From contig JANPYM010000005.1 of NCBI GenBank assembly GCA_025890175.1, positions 2,132,166 through 2,196,165 on the forward strand: DNA of 64,000 nt, read 5' to 3'. The stretch's first letter is position 1. Each line of letters starts with the position of its first letter. The notes under the pieces are model-generated. The model worked only from the letters and a program-made list of their open reading frames with translations, searched no databases and had not been told where the DNA came from. This DNA comes from Ciborinia camelliae (lineage: Eukaryota; Ascomycota; Leotiomycetes; Helotiales; Sclerotiniaceae). Made by a program: the position numbers and the translations under genes. This document shows positions 49,666 to 61,261 of this stretch, piece after piece.

Positions 49666-52525
49666 ATGGCACCTCGAAAAACTGTGCAGTATGACAATTA
49701 CAGACAAGCTGTTCAACAGGTATGCCATGCCACAAGATCTATGCTACTCCTAACTGACAGACCCATGCAGATCATATTATCTTCTTCCGATGCCGATTAT
49801 CTTGATCAACTAATACCCGCTCTCAAAGATGCCACTATATCCAATAGAACTCCCGGACTTATACGAAGTCTGTCACAATATGCGGACGACCGCGAGGCTG
49901 ACATCGAACGAATTGGCTTAACGAAACACGAAGAATTCCTGGCATCCGTCAACCAGCTACAACAAGTCCGAGAAGGAACCTCTCAACTTACATCTGAAAT
50001 ATTGAAGCTCAATCAGTCTATTCAGGCGAGCACGGAAAAGCTAGCTGCACAAAAGGAGGCACTGGTGGACACGAGATCTGTTCGTCAGAATATTGCGGAG
50101 GCTTCAGAGGCATTGAAGGAATCTTTGAAAGTACTGCATGCCGTCAACCAGGCGCATGATTTGATACGGAAGAAGAAATATTATGCAGCTCTTAAGGCGC
50201 TGGACGACTTACAGAACGAGCATTTGATTCCGACAATTCAGAACAAATATGCTACCCAACACAATCTCGCAGAGATAATTCAAAAGTCGATTCCCTCCTC
50301 GCAGAAAGCCATCTCAGAAGCAGTAATGAGTGATTTGAATACTTGGCTTTATCGCATTCGTGAAACATCTCAATTCTTAGGGGAAGTGGCATTTTATCAT
50401 ACAAATATTCGACGGAGCAGGCAGAAGGAGCGCATGGAGGCAAATCCATATCTTCGAAACTTCAAGTTAAATTCAGCCATCGAGCTGGTCTATGATGAGA
50501 GTGAGGAATTTGACGTGCTGAACAATGAGGAACTTCAAGTCGATTTCGACCCCCTATTCGAGTGTTTACATATTCATGAGGCACTCGGTCAAATTGAGAA
50601 ATTCAAGAGCGAATATGCTGCAACAAGAAGACAACAGAAAGACTTGTTGCTTCCAAGCTCGGTGAATTTAACTGATGAAGAGAGTGAACACTTTTTGAGT
50701 GCCTTGCTGGAGGGCATCGCTGGCTTTGCTATAATAGAAAAGGCTACTATGAGAAAGGTTCACAATTTGCGGTCCCCGGTTGATGTAGGCAATACGCTGT
50801 ATGCTAAGAGATTGTGACCCAGCTAATTTTTTCAGGTCGATGAGCTATGGGATTCTATGTGTCATGCTGCTATCAATGCTGTCTCCAAAGCCTTGGATGA
50901 GTTTGACGATCCAGATGTTATTTTGCAAACCAAGAATGTGATAGCATTGTTTATACAGACAATGGAGGTAAGCTTGCAGCAAAGCTCAGTATAGATCACT
51001 GAAAGTACTAACTCCAAATCTTAGGGTTGGGGCTATTCTGTGGCAGTCTTAGATGCCTATGTACTCAAGCTTTTCTATAGATATGCTGATCTACTCAAGC
51101 GGAAATTCAGTACAGACTTTCAGCAGGTCAGTAGCGTTCCCATTTCTCTAGAAAACATGAATTGACTCTCATAGATTGTGTCTACGGATGAATACATGCC
51201 CATGCCTGTCAATACCGAAGAAGACTTTGACAAGATTGTCCAAGTCAGTTGGTATGTGCCAGACAAACCAAAAGAAGAATACACGTAAGTCAAGAGAATC
51301 TTCATCTGCCCGTATCATTTTAACAATTTCAAGGTTCCCTGGAGTATTACCATTCTCCCAGATGTACCCGATGTGCTGCATTGACATCAGAAACTTTTTA
51401 AATCGATTCTATTTTATAATGGATGACCATTTCCAACAACCAAGTATTATTGACGAGACACTTAAGAAGGTATGCATGGCCAATCCCATTTTCCGCCTCT
51501 ACCCCTACTGATTCGACCTTTTCTGTAGTCTATAGACGAGCTTCTGTCTGAGGATATTTGCGACCCGCTTGTCGAAAGACTTAGCACCCAATACCTGGGC
51601 CAGATTGTCCAAATCCTTATAAACCTCGAGTATTTCGAATCGGCAAGTCGAGAATTGGAACAACTTCTCTTGGCCGCCCGATCATCCACATCAGCAGGTG
51701 GCCCAATTGTCCTTGCTGCCACAGAAAAGTTTTCGAGCTGCAAGAAAGATGCTGAAAAGCGTATATTTGAAGTTGTCAATTCCAAGATAGACGATCTGGT
51801 CGAGACGGCAGATTATGATTGGTATGGTTTCTCGGTTAATCCACTCACTCTCCTGAACCAAGACTAACATTTCACTTCCTGCAGGATGGCACCTTCTCTA
51901 GTATCCGAGCCCAGCAACTACATGCAAACCTTAACAACCTATCTCTCCAACATCATGAGCTCCACTCTCCTCACCCTCCCCCGCGAAATCAAAGAACTTA
52001 TCTACTTTGATGCTCTCTCCCATGCCGCAAACATGATCCTCGTAAGCTTACTCCTCCACCATCTCTGCCCAATCCCAACCCTACCCCCACTAACCACTCA
52101 CCGCCACCAGGCTATCCCTCTCTCTCCCGAAGTCAAAAAGATCAACCCTCACGGCGTCGCTGCCCTCGCAAAGGACGTTGCCTACCTCTCCGAATTCGTC
52201 GACTCCCTCGACAACGCCCTTATTCTCAAAGAGAACTTGGATGAATTACAACAAACGGTCTATTTGATGCAGACTGATAATCCAGATGAGTTCTTTGATA
52301 TCAGTACCAGGAATAAAAAGTTTGGAAGAGTGGATGCTTTAAATGGACCTAAGATCTTGGAAAAGTATGTGCCCTTTCTTCTGTTTTGAGGGTTTGAGAG
52401 GGAAGTTGTGCTTGGGGACACGCGCTAACTTCTATTTGCAAAGACTTACCCATACGATTATGAGTCCGGCGAAACCGGATCGACTTGCTGGGTTCTCGTC
52501 GAGGTTTGGTATGAACAAGTCATAG
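49666..52525 (+). CDS. sec15: exocyst complex subunit SEC15
   Basis: Subunit of the octameric exocyst that tethers secretory vesicles to the growing hyphal tip; in yeast Sec15 binds the Rab GTPase Sec4. Ten exons are read: 49666-49719, 49771-50784, 50836-50967, 51025-51126, 51175-51284, 51334-51469, 51529-51821, 51885-52041, 52111-52364 and 52444-52525. They sum to exactly 778 codons (777 residues), the family's usual length. Recognisable stretches are ILSSSDADYLDQLIPALKDA near the start, the coiled-coil region RLGLTKHEEF-type through QKEALVDTRSVRQNIAEASE, RIRETSQFLGEVAFYH, FPGVLPFSQMYPMCCIDIRN, and the C-terminal LAKDVAYLSEFVDSLD. The first ATG is at 49666. The first intron is 51 bp, in phase and stop-free, so retention would insert 17 residues. 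It converges on hap5, 292 bp away. Confidence 0.95.
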
Positions 52526-52817
52526 ATATCTGAGCACTTTGACCAGCACCCACGTGCATCCTATGGGCTCGAATGCACGCGTTAATAAAGTCCAATTGGT
52601 AATAATTTTGGAGACGTCGACACAAAATCAACAATCATGTGGGATACTGGGGGAAATCGTGTGGCATTCACATTCACATTATCCTGCGCCTATTCTTGCT
52701 GCAAAAAACCAAAGCAAGGCTACCCTTGAAAATCATCATAATTCCTCCGAACTCCGTCCCTATCACACTTGGCAAGCAATCAACAACAACGACTGACGTA
52801 TGGACCGGGCCGTCATC

Positions 52818-54011
52818 TTATCCAACCTCATAATCGCGCTCTCCTTCAGCATCAGCATCACCTTCGCCACCCTCCTGGCGCGCATAGTGATGTGTTGCGT
52901 CGGTGCCAACAGATGGATCTTGTCGTGGTTGATGCGGGACTTGGTACATTTGCTAGAGCTTTGTTAGATGAGGGTTAGGGGGATGTGAAAATGAGTTAGA
53001 TGGGGATCTGGGGCCGAACCTGTTGTGGTGGAGGCATGGATGGATATCCGTATATCTCACCCATCTCACCATACAATGGCTGCTGTGCGCCATACTGGCC
53101 AGCTTGACCGGGTGGAACTTGTGGTTGATACATGTTGGGTTGGTGACGATATGGATCTTGTTCAGCAGCAATACCATGGCCACCAAGGGAATAATCTTGA
53201 GGCATGGATTGTGGATGAGAGGGGTGACCAGGCTGCTGAGGAATATTGGATTGCTGAGGGGGAAGCTGTGCTGAACCGGGAGCAGCACCAGGAATTTGTG
53301 GGGCAGATTGTCCTGAGCCTGAAGGTCTCTTCGCATGAGCTGCGGCTTCTTCACGAGGAACAATATCAATCAGGAAATCAAACATGTCTGACTTGGCCAA
53401 TGCAGAAGCAATATCCGATCGTTGCAAAGTTCGACGCTTGTTTTCTTCGGCGTGGATCCATGCTCTCATGGTGAGTTCAGTGATAAAGATATCACATCCC
53501 TTGGCGAATAGTATTGGGGCTTCGGCGGAAATCATCTTTACGTCGGGATCGGCCTTCATGACTTTCTTGATACGTGCGAGGGGAAGTTGATGAAGCTTGT
53601 AGTCATGGGTATCACCCTCGAGATGATTGATGATTTGTTGCCAATAGGTTGTGAGAATGTCCTTGTATTGTCCATGCAGACCTTGGTTGACCTAGCCCCC
53701 AAGTTAGCTCTCGCCTTCTGAGTATCTAGACATCAATCTCACATTTGCCCACGCTCCTGTGTAAAATTCCGGAACGGGCGCAAAACCTTGTTGAGAAAGC
53801 TAGTTTATAGTATTAGTAGTATTCGAAGCGCATATATTGGTATTTCTTACCAAGGCACTGGCACCTATTCCGCGATAATTTAGTATTTGCTTGCTCAATA
53901 TGAACGGGGTAATGGAGAAATCAACAAGTGGAAATTTAAACATACCATAATGTCCTCCTTGACTTGTATCATAAACAGGCTGCTGCTGCGCCGGACGTTG
54001 TTGTGAAGCGG

Positions 54012-54052
<41 letters not shown>

Positions 54053-54087
54053 TGTCCATGGGACGAGCCGGGTGGTGGAGGATCCAT
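52818..54087 (-). CDS. hap5: CCAAT-binding complex subunit HAP5 (NF-YC)
   Basis: Histone-fold subunit of the CCAAT-binding HAP2/3/5 complex, a nuclear regulator of respiration, iron and redox genes. Five exons (54087-53946, 53864-53851, 53799-53743, 53691-53020, 52952-52818) sum to 340 codons, 339 residues. The core reads [20 protein letters not shown], then [40 protein letters not shown] and [19 protein letters not shown], which is the NF-YC histone fold plus the fungal HAP4-recruiting helix before it. The N-terminus has a 14-residue glutamine run encoded mainly by CAG. The C-terminal half is Gln/Pro-rich. Exon 2 is a 14-base microexon giving GASAL. It is needed to keep frame and has consensus sites on both sides. 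Confidence 0.95.
54013..54054 (-). repeat. CAG trinucleotide repeat coding polyglutamine in hap5
   Basis: Fourteen glutamine codons, eleven of them consecutive CAG on the coding strand with CAA interruptions near both ends. Likely length-variable between strains. Confidence 0.93.
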
Positions 54088-55267
54088 ATTTGTTTTTATG
54101 TTGGCTTCTCCCGATCGGTGTTGAGGTTGTACGAAGGGTAAAGAACTCGAATTTGAGCTTATTAAATGTTCCTCCAGTTACTTTCCAGTGCCGAGATAAA
54201 TTGGCGCGTATTGTATCGAAAGACGTAGAAAGTAAACAATGTTGTGGGTACGGTCGACTCGAATTCTCGAATCCTGGAGACGGAATTTGATCCCTTCGGA
54301 TGTATGCGACGGTGAGCGACGGCAGCTGGCTGCAGATGGGCTGACTTGGGAGAGTTGCAGGTATTTAAAGAGACATATAATGCCTCTTTAATTGAGGAGC
54401 CTTGTTTGCGCGATGACCGCGATGATGGATTGCTTGTTGATGGAATTTGCAGATTTGATTGGTTGGGAGTTGATAAGGTTGTGGGAGCTTGAGCTTTGAG
54501 CCTTGATAATTTTTGGAACTGGATTACTGGAGGCGGCGGACGGATAAAATTAAGCGGCAGTGCGGGGGATGGATTGGATTATTGATGTGTGTGTGTGAGA
54601 AATTGGCTAAGGTTGGCTGCCGTACTTTCACTTTTGAGACAAGAAAATTTTCATATGGATGTTCAAAGGAACTTTCATAGATGGGATGATAGAACGATCA
54701 ATTGATTTACATGGTAGATAGAGGTAGATGGATATTGTCGATATCCATTCTTGTGCCATTATATATCCTCATTATCTAGGTACTTTTCACTGGCATAAGA
54801 AATGTCATCTATGCTGTCAAAGACCTTGTGCGTTGGCCCACCACCATATGCGAACAGGGCGAAGAGTGAGGCAAGAAAATGCAAGGCAAATCATATGAGG
54901 CAAAACAAGGCAAAAGGTACAGAACGGCTTGCACGGTTGGTCGATACAGTAACATGTATACCATACCAACCATACCATACTAGGTAGGTAGGATCGATTA
55001 TGTTATTGCATGAACCTCGACATACGTTTCTCGAATTTTACCGGCTGGTGAATGAATTAATTGATTTCCGGTTTGAGATTCACAGGTGGTACACGGACTC
55101 ACGGACCACGGTACCTTTCTCTGGGAAACTCCGTGATCACTAAGCTAGTATTAGTTAGTCTGCAGAAATAATTTTTAGGCGACTTTTGATCCACATGAAC
55201 ATTTTATTTTCACTTAAAGCTCAAGTCTTTTCTTCATTCCATTCGAGAACTGCGCTCATCATCAAAG
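54088..55267. other. divergent promoter region between hap5 and fcf2
   Basis: Shared 1.2-kb upstream region of two head-to-head genes. It has GT-rich steps near 54580-54600, a TAGGTAGGTAGG motif near 54981-54991, and GGCAAAACAAGGCAAAA-type short repeats near 54870-54920. No gene is supported. Confidence 0.6.
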
Positions 55268-56201
55268 ATGGCCGACAATGATCTTTCCGATATTCAGATC
55301 CAGCAGTTGTTGAAGGATGCTGAGGAGCGGATGAGAAACGCGAAGCAAGTCATCGTGAGTGATGATAGCTCTACCAAGTTCTCTCTTCCAAAGTAAGTTT
55401 TTGACGTCGCGATTTTTCCACACATGAGCTTGACTGACATTTTCTCTTCTCCATAGCCTTGGTAAATCTTCAACATCTGCAATTGTTCCATACATCAAAT
55501 CGGCGGGGCAGGCTGCACACGTTGACTCTTCTCAGCTCGTTCCTGTAAAGGACAGAAAGCTTGCCAATGGCGTGCGAATTGTCGAAGATCCCGTCGTGAC
55601 GAAAGCCAAAGCTCTTAAGGTAAGGGTTTTTTTCTTCTTCTATCTCGCGCGGTGTCCTTCTGTGAGGAAAATTTACCCATATAACGGACGCAGGATCTGG
55701 CCCCGTCTTGGGCGCCACCCTGCAAAAGCTGAAGATTTTACATTCATAGTTACTCTGAGAAGAAGCCACTATTCTAGTCTTTTGTTGCAAGTCTTGTGTA
55801 TTGGGCATTAGGCTAACATTACTCAACAGGCAAAACAAGCTACTGCTGGAGCCAAGTGGTACAATATGCCCAAAACTTTGGTCACTCCTGAACTCAAGCG
55901 CGACCTTCAACTTATCCGTCTCCGAAGTGTGTTGGATCCCAAACGTTTCTACAAGAAGGATTCGGCAAGAGCAGAGGTTCCAGAGTACTCCCAAGTGGGC
56001 ACCGTCATCGAAGGTCCTACCGAATACTTCTCTGCTCGGCTCACCAACAAAGAACGCAAACAGACTTTCGTCGAACAAGTCCTTGCTGGCGAGCAGGCGA
56101 ATCATAAGTTCCGCAACAAGTACAATGATATCCAAGCTGCAAAGGCTAGTGGAAAGAAAGATCATTACAAAAAGATGAAGGCATTGAGGAAAAGAAGATG
56201 A
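55268..56201 (+). CDS. fcf2: pre-rRNA processing protein FCF2
   Basis: Nucleolar factor of the small-subunit processome needed for early 18S rRNA cleavages; the human counterpart is TdT-interacting factor 2. Three exons (55268-55392, 55457-55619, 55830-56201) sum to 220 codons, 219 residues. The Fcf2 domain is clear in the last exon: AGAKWYNMPKTLVTPELKRD, LQLIRLRSVLDPKRFYKKDS, then VPEYSQVGTVIEGPTEYFSA and the basic end SGKKDHYKKMKALRKRR. The N-terminal acidic helix (MADNDLSDIQIQQLLKDAEE) is also typical. The second intron is long (210 bp) compared with its neighbours. It is divergent from hap5. Confidence 0.95.
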
Positions 56202-57599
56202 ACGCAATGGGACGTCTGAGGATATCATAAAAGGTCAATCTTCCGGACATGATCCCAAATTGCATCTTCACCTCGGAAATTATCTCAATATCGAACCGAG
56301 GTTCAGAAATTGAAGAGTCCCTCCAGACTTGATCACCAACATTCCGAGCCGTCTTGATGGATGAGACTTGGTCATGTTGATGCGGGCGTTGCGCCCGTTA
56401 GCAAGTTCTATTGCTATTATCATATCGGTATGTTTCCAATCTCTTTACAGCACTTCCCACTTCCCATTGTGTTATGATGAAAAACACAGTCAACAGTTAT
56501 CCCTGTCTTAAAGATTACATGTGGATTTTATAATTAGACTCTGAACACATTACCATACTTCTTGTTGTTTGATTGGTTTCATGAATTGTAACTAACCATC
56601 TCAATAGATATTCTTAGTAGGTACTGTGCTACGTGATGTAGCCCTTGTTGGGTAACCCATTGGGGCATAGCGAAGCTTTGGCGGAAGTGAAATCCGATAC
56701 TTGAATTGAGCTTCGCGTATGTTATAAAACTGTGACCCGTGGCTGCATAGGCTCGAGCTCCGCGCAGTATATTTCAGTTGATATTCAATGTGACTGGCCC
56801 TTCACTGAAGTGTGCATAGGCGTTGGTTCTCTCCTTAAATTTGGGGAAGAGGAGTCGAGAGTGTTGATGGCACTGAAAAAGCTAAGTCCGCTCTCATTTT
56901 TCTCGTTGGTAGACTCAGTCAACCATTTGGTTCACAGGAGACTCTCCACACTTTCAAAGCAAAGATGCCAGCAACCGAATACATTGTTTTGCACTCTTCC
57001 CACAGACTTAAGCATATAGCAAAGAATTGAATTCATGAAGCTCCACCATAACTACCATTGCCTGTTGAAATTGTGACCAAGTGCATATGTTTATCATGGG
57101 TCTACGCGAAAGTTTACCCCCCAAGATGTTGTTCACATAATTAAGTAATCGTCAAGGAATTAAGAGGTTTGAAACGACCAAGAGAGTTGGGCGTGGGTAA
57201 ATTTCACCGCCAACGGCGCCGAGCCGTGGTAGGTGAATGTTTGGTCTATTTGGCGCATGTAGTTTGCTTATCCTCAGGTGAGCCTCCAAAGTTTTATTAT
57301 TAGTTTATTGTTTAGAGTTTTGGAAGGATCCCCCTCAATTGGAGACGTTACGCCACGATTTCAAAGTTACGTTTAACTTATTAGTAGATAGTCGAAAACC
57401 CGTTTCCAGACAATCATGCGGAAACATGGTGTATATGTGATCTGATAACTCTAAGCCCGAAAGTACCAGGTGCTTCGGAGCTCTTCCAATCCAAGAATTT
57501 TTACGCAATTCCTCACCTTTCACTAGGTACTGATACAGACTACAGCCACGAATTGATCACTATAAACTCCAATAGAGGCGGTATTAGCACAGATGACAT
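56202..57599. other. intergenic spacer after fcf2
   Basis: No gene is supported. An 8-bp inverted pair (GCGAAGCT at about 56669 and AGCTTCGC at about 56710) lies here. A 62-codon minus-strand frame at 57335-57523 adjoins the APH-like relic but shows no motif. Confidence 0.5.
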
Positions 57600-57635
57600 T
57601 GGATGAGCTTCGTGTTATAGTACAGGTGCCTTCCC

Positions 57636-57845
57636 CCCTCAATCCTGACCGGCGGGCGCCCCTTCGATGCGGGATGTGACGAGGAAGGACTCAATAGATG
57701 ATAGGAGGAGATCGATGGGACGCGGGACAGTAATGGAAGTTTGGCTTCGCACAACTTTGAGAGCGTTGAATTCTGAGGCATGTCGTTCGGCGTGGTATTG
57801 TGGCCCATATTTGAGGTACATCCCGAATGGCAATCTCTGAACTCA
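57636..57845 (-). pseudogene. relic of an APH/kinase-like (aminoglycoside phosphotransferase family) gene
   Basis: A minus-strand stretch reads RLPFGMYLKYG, then ASEFNALKVVRSQTSITVPR, PIDLLL and FLVTSRIEGAPAG. This is the order of the N-lobe of fungal APH-family proteins: glycine/beta strands, a conserved Glu helix, a TSIPVP-type loop, then hinge. A stop codon follows directly. No catalytic HGD or DWE motif is found downstream within about 300 bp, and no ATG lies upstream in frame before a stop. It is best read as a gene fragment, although an unusual splice structure cannot be excluded. Confidence 0.6.
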
Positions 57846-57849
57846 TAGG

Positions 57850-59690
57850 GCGCTAGACTCATAAAGATAAGATCCAGCAGTTCTCAGAATTCGGTATGTT
57901 TGAAATCGGATGGAGTCAGGGAACTTGGACCACACGGGGAGAAAAGCAGTAGTAATCGTCTGTATGAAAGGGCTGTTTCCTGTATTTTGGCTCCGGCGTA
58001 TGCATGGACGACCGCTTATCTTGGTATCGATGTCATTTCAGCTTAGAGCCCTAGAGAATCGGGAATGTATTTCAAGAAGTCCCGGGTTGGGACTCTCAAT
58101 TCCAGAGTTTGAGTGATCAGCTAGGTCACATGTCCAATGGCACTGTCGGCTAGCCGTATAAATCGCCGGAATGTTGCTGACAATACTGTTGTACAGGATA
58201 TCGTACTGTGCAGAGTTAGCGGGGAGAAGACCAAGAAGGAAAAGACATCTGAACCTTTGTTGCTTCCAGCTTCTTGAGTCTGATCTCCCCTCTAGAAAAG
58301 GGTATTGCCGCGTCCTTGCTCAAAGTCCAATGATTTCGAGTCTGACTCTCTAGAGTTTTTTCTTGCAGTAGGTCTTGGGGGAAAGATGTGGTAAATGCAC
58401 CGAGCATATCATACAGCCTTTGCTACAAATAAAATTAAAAAATGGCCAGAAATATATTATCGGGGTTGCCATACTTCCCGTATACAAAATGCGGCCGGAG
58501 GAATTATAGGAAACACATCCCAAGTACCCCAGAACCGGCATCGCACTCCGGTCAGGCAACATCGGTATCCATCTCGTCGCGCAACTTTTTTCTTCAAAGT
58601 CCAACCCAGGTTTCCCGACAGAGAAAATTCCACATAGACTTGATGTTATTTAGCGATGGCTCAGTTTTACTTCTAGGAATTCTAGGGAAACTTACAATGT
58701 CCCGCCAGGTCTTTCCAGTCTTTTAGAAATCGTGTAAAGTCTACATCATACAAGCTGTGCAGTATAAGCTGTAAAGGAGGTTATGAAGGGGCATTGCTCA
58801 TACCTAATATACGAGCCATAGGCGAGGGCTATTATTGGTCGGCCCGAGCAGCCGTACTCAAAGCTCGTAAGGTATACTTCAAGAAGCAGAATCACCAGCA
58901 CGATCAATATTGACATCAATATAAATATAAAAATACCTAAATGTGCCACTTCAAAGATGGGGAAATAGCGGTAAACGCCACTGAAACACAAAACACGCCT
59001 CAACATTAGCTTCACGATAATCTCCTGCAACTTGTTGAATGATTTGAAGAGCACTACAGGATGTTTATTGCACTTTGGTTGTCCAAAACTTGCTAAAGTC
59101 TAGTATCTTTGCAAGCTCAAGTCTTGTGCGGTTGGGTCAAGCGACCTAGAAGTGCCCCTACCTTCGTCAGCTTCTTGAAAATCTAAAGCAAGTCGTGTTC
59201 TGCCCCTCCAAAGTCCAGTGTGGCCTTCGGTGCTCAATTCTTTTCACAAAAATACACCGGCCAAGTCACCTTGACTTAACCATTTTATCCCCGTTCTTCC
59301 TCCGGATCAAACTATATGGCGATGCCTTGTTCAACTCCCGAGCTTCTCGGTATATCGCAGGCATCTTCGTATCAACATTTGTTATCTGCCAACTCGCTCG
59401 TCTCCTGTTGATAATCATCATTTTACAGAGACGATGGAATCATGACTACCCTCGCTTCTGGACTCCAAGTCTACCTTTAGCATACCTTTAGCATTTCTGA
59501 AGTATATACGCTTCGAATGTAGGAAGAAGCTTCTGTCCGGATTTTTGTATTTCTTACCTTCCACTCTATATCTCGCCAATGTTGCACGAGACTATGTCAT
59601 CTCCCTAGAGCGTGTAACACGAAAGAAGTTATTAGGCAAGAGATGAATACAAGAGCGATTCTCGGCACCAAAAACAGCACAATCGGGGCT
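57850..59690. other. degenerate spacer between two relics
   Basis: Open frames of 60-100 codons on both strands, including hydrophobic ones at 58746-59054 (-) and near 59195-59491 (+). None has a motif I recognise and none joins into a longer reading. It could be further decayed gene sequence. Confidence 0.45.
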
Positions 59691-59699
59691 TCCCTTGGA

Positions 59700-61261
59700 T
59701 CCATTATAACAAGAGATTCGGCTTCTTCGTTTGCATTCCAATTGTGACAAAGAGCAAGTTCGGGTCGATATGTATGATGTATCATGCTTCAATATAGGAC
59801 AAGCCACAATATATCGCTCTCTCGTATGTGTGGGGCGCCCAATACACACCTTATCCTATACTAGTCAATGGTCTTTGTATCGAGGTCAAGGAGAAATTGC
59901 TTCATGCTTTGAGCCAGCTGAGGAATACTGAAGCCGAAGATGCCGGCATCTATTTTTTTGAAAATATGCAATTTGTATTGATCAGACAGACAACAACGAA
60001 AAGAGTCAGCAGAATAGACTGATGAAAGAGATTCATGCCAGCGCCTTCAAATCAAAGTATGGCTGGGACCCCCGTCTGAGGATTGAAATGGCCTTGGACA
60101 AGGTTAGAACTCTTGAAAAATGTATTGTACCAAAATGTGCTTCAAAGTATGGAGAATGGTGGAAAGAAGGTATTGAATGAGCGTCCCAGAAGACTGCCCA
60201 ACTATCTTACGCTCGACTGATATTTGGAGTGCCATTACTTGCTTCCTGGAAAACGATTGGTGGACAAGAGCATGCATGAATTGCCCAAGAGGTCTCGAGC
60301 CTAACATTGAATATGACACCTCTGAGTAATTTAGAGATCATCATTTAGAGATCACTGAAAACAATATCTTTCCGAAGTGAATTACAGTTCTTGGTCTTCA
60401 TAGTGGGCTTAATGTCGGATGGAAACGGAGATAATGACGAGGTTGATGCTCTTGAATGTCGAGCACAGAGGGCTCTCTCATCTCAGCAAAGTCTCACAGG
60501 TGTAACTGAAGCCCGAAGATCACGACTAAGTCCCAGTCATCGGTTATTACGTATACAATACAGACTTCTGGAGCAGAGCCTCCCAAACTTGACACAGAAC
60601 AGCTTCTGTGGGCGAAGAAAGTTCGATCAATTCTTGCTGCGTTTCGCCCCCTTGGTTGTGAGGATACATGCAAAAAAGTTTATGCATCACTTCCACTAGT
60701 ATTACCACCAAAACATCCAGTCCTCGCGCCAGATTACATACTGCTCGTCAAGGATATTTAAATACATGTAGCACGGTCTTTTATCAAATACGAAAAGCGA
60801 TTATTGATACTTCCAGCTCGAGATCCAACAATCTCATATACCATCTTAGTGTCCTGATTGGACACATCTATCAGAGCTCGATGAGACATATAGGCTACGA
60901 GACGCTCAAAATAGACATATATCGAGCTAGCAGGAATATCCCCCCGAGCGCTGGCATCGGTACAGAAGACGACCATCAGAGTCCTTCTATGCAAGCTAGT
61001 GTGGAAAAGAACTCAAACGATCGCTCACAAAATTTCAACCCAACCTCGAACGTATTGATGGCGCGCGGGTTTGTCTTTGATAGAATCATCAAAGTCAGCG
61101 CAGGCTGCTCAGATGCACTTCTTCCTCGCCGTCCTAGATGGGGAGAAAACATCCCAACTTCCAGAGATTTATGCTCCAACAGCAGAGAAGACGTAGAATG
61201 CCAACCAACGAACTCCCTTTGCCGATGCCACATGGTTGCAGTGCACAGTTACATTCCTTGA
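59700..61261 (+). pseudogene. decayed HET-domain gene
   Basis: Pieces of a HET domain lie in order but in different frames. From 59716 one frame reads IRLLRLHSNCDKEQVRVDMY. From 59810 another reads YIALSYVWGAQYTPYPILVN and LLHALSQLRN. A third, from about 59965, reads YAICIDQTDNNEKSQQNRLM, with a TGA four codons before ICIDQ where Trp is usual (FF-stop-KYAICIDQ). Further on, about 61050-61100 reads VLMARGFVFDRIIKVSAG, like the post-HET region. At least two frameshifts and one nonsense codon are therefore present, near a T-run at 59950-59957. It is not a simple splice pattern, because no GT-AG pair repairs the interior changes. The intact homologue at 12287-14167 is only distantly similar. Confidence 0.75.

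Noticed and set aside
53964..54063. Plus-strand poly-alanine frame
   Set aside because: It is the reverse-strand reading of the CAG repeat in hap5.
56669..56718. GCGAAGCT / AGCTTCGC pair as a miniature transposon end
   Set aside because: The arms are only 8 bp, no target-site duplication is visible, and no second copy is seen in the window.
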